NCBI GenBank assembly: GCA_949499045.1
Contig: CATEEE010000203.1
Location: 1 to 5,468 of the forward strand
Source: Marinobacterium sp. xm-d-530
Lineage (GTDB): Bacteria > Pseudomonadota > Gammaproteobacteria > Pseudomonadales > Balneatricaceae
Direction of reading: 5' to 3'
Length of the DNA stretch: 5,468 nt
The translations under genes were made by a program, and so were the position numbers. The stretch's first letter is position 1, and each line of letters begins with the position of its first letter. The notes under the pieces are model-generated. The model made no database searches. It saw only the letters and a list, made by a program, of their open reading frames with translations, and was not told the DNA's origin. Below are positions 4,580 to 5,468 of this stretch, piece after piece.

Positions 4580-5468
4580 ATGGAATTGATTGTTTGGGAC
4601 GGTCTTGTTGTTGGTACGCGCTGGTTACTTTATCTCGGCGCTGCGGCCGCGATTGGTGGTTCAGCCAGTCTGTGGATGATGCAGCAACAGATTGTGCTCA
4701 GACCGGTGCTGATGCGCTATTCCCTGATAGCGACGCTGTTAGCGGTCAGTGCTGCGATTCTGCATTTTCTGGTCCGGGTGGGCGAGGCCTATGACGAAGG
4801 CTTAAGCGGGATGTTCGATCCCGATATGATCGGATTTATGTGGGAGTCGCCGCTGGGTGAAGCACTGTTTCTAAGAAGCATCGGTTTGCTAATGATTCTT
4901 GCAGGTCTTCTGTTTCTAGCATTAGTTCGCAGCGGGAACCGTGAGCAACGTATTGAGCTTGGATTGATTGAAGGGCTCTTTGTGCTGGCCGGTATGGTGC
5001 TTATGGCGCTTTCCTTCAGTGAGGCAGGGCATGCAGTTGAACAACATCTGGTTTTTCAGCTTGTCCTGGCGGTGCATGTCGTTTTAACGGCCTGGTGGAT
5101 GGGCTCGCTCTATCCGCTATGGTTGGCCTGTCATCGCCTGGAATTTAGCGAAGCGTACCGGTTACTTGATCGTTTCGGTCAGCTAGCAGTAACGGCTGTG
5201 CTATTGCTGCTTGCCGGTGGCGTATACATGAGCTACCAGCTGACTGGCTGGGCGAATCTATTTACCAGCGATTATGGCATTTTACTTCTGGTTAAAGTCG
5301 CTCTGGTGGCGGTCATCTTATCGCTGGCCGCGATTCATAAACTGGTCTTGGTACCCCGGCTTCAACACACTCAGGATGCGGGTGTATTGAAGCGTTCTAT
5401 CTTTTTGGAGAAGATTATCGGAGCATCAATCTTTGCAATAACAACTGTTTTAACCACTTTAGTGGGAC
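4580..5468 (+). CDS. copD: CopD inner-membrane copper transport protein (3' end cut by window)
   Basis: The reading frame is open for 296 codons to the right edge. It encodes a polytopic membrane protein with about eight hydrophobic segments, near residues 10-30, 48-66, 93-116, 130-148, 160-182, 202-221, 234-255 and 279-296. Features typical of the CopD/PcoD family include SEAGHA (His151 in the fourth segment), AVHVVLTAWWMGSL (His166, fifth segment), LLLVKVALV (Lys239) and the last helix ending LTTLVG. CopD proteins take copper into the cytoplasm together with CopC, and their expression can raise copper sensitivity, in contrast to the detoxifying oxidase upstream. Family members are usually about 290-310 residues and the last helix is nearly complete, so only a few codons are probably missing. 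Mature copper ligands cannot be fixed from sequence alone, but His62, His151 and His166 lie in or near membrane segments and are candidates. Confidence 0.9.
   Translation, partial: MELIVWDGLVVGTRWLLYLGAAAAIGGSASLWMMQQQIVLRPVLMRYSLIATLLAVSAAILHFLVRVGEAYDEGLSGMFDPDMIGFMWESPLGEALFLRSIGLLMILAGLLFLALVRSGNREQRIELGLIEGLFVLAGMVLMALSFSEAGHAVEQHLVFQLVLAVHVVLTAWWMGSLYPLWLACHRLEFSEAYRLLDRFGQLAVTAVLLLLAGGVYMSYQLTGWANLFTSDYGILLLVKVALVAVILSLAAIHKLVLVPRLQHTQDAGVLKRSIFLEKIIGASIFAITTVLTTLVG

Noticed and set aside
4576..4794. A 72-codon plus-strand frame starting at the ATG four bases before copD
   Set aside because: It is out of frame with the clear CopD membrane protein, and its Cys/Gly/Arg-rich translation is a shadow of that gene.

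Overview
The window looks like chromosomal or island DNA of a Gram-negative proteobacterium, most likely a gammaproteobacterium and possibly marine. Sec and Tat signal peptides, c-type cytochrome biogenesis, a CopC/CopD pair and a CopL-like small protein all point that way. This is inferred from protein families and gene order, and no taxonomic marker is present.

Left part (about 1-810). Two small minus-strand genes overlap by one base. The upstream one is a DUF5681-type protein with a GKFAKG..GNPRGRP N-terminus, a family common in prophages and other mobile regions. The downstream one is an unrecognised 85-residue protein. A weak plus-strand reading frame enters from the left edge and ends inside the last bases of the 85-residue gene. 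This side looks like accessory or mobile DNA.

Middle (810-1096). About 290 bases hold no convincing gene. They separate the divergent gene sets and carry a good sigma70-type promoter (TATAAT at 1049-1054), a cluster of TTCAG repeats over its -35 region, and an 8-bp palindrome in the predicted leader.

Right part (1100-5468). Six plus-strand genes read as one copper-handling operon: a secreted Met/His/Cys-rich CopL-like protein, a periplasmic DsbA-like thiol oxidoreductase with a helical N-terminal extension, a Tat-exported multicopper oxidase, a His-rich monohaem cytochrome c, CopC, and CopD (cut by the right edge, probably only a few codons short). All products are predicted to be periplasmic or in the inner membrane. 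A likely joint role is to bind copper (CopL-like, CopC), oxidise Cu(I) to Cu(II) (multicopper oxidase), keep thiols and disulfides correct under copper stress (DsbA-like), move electrons (cytochrome), and carry copper across the inner membrane (CopD). No copper-sensing regulator, P-type ATPase or RND efflux gene lies in the window.

The individual families are known. The least ordinary features are the TGATG coupling of a ScsC-like thiol oxidoreductase to a multicopper oxidase, and the His-rich cytochrome c placed between the oxidase and CopC.
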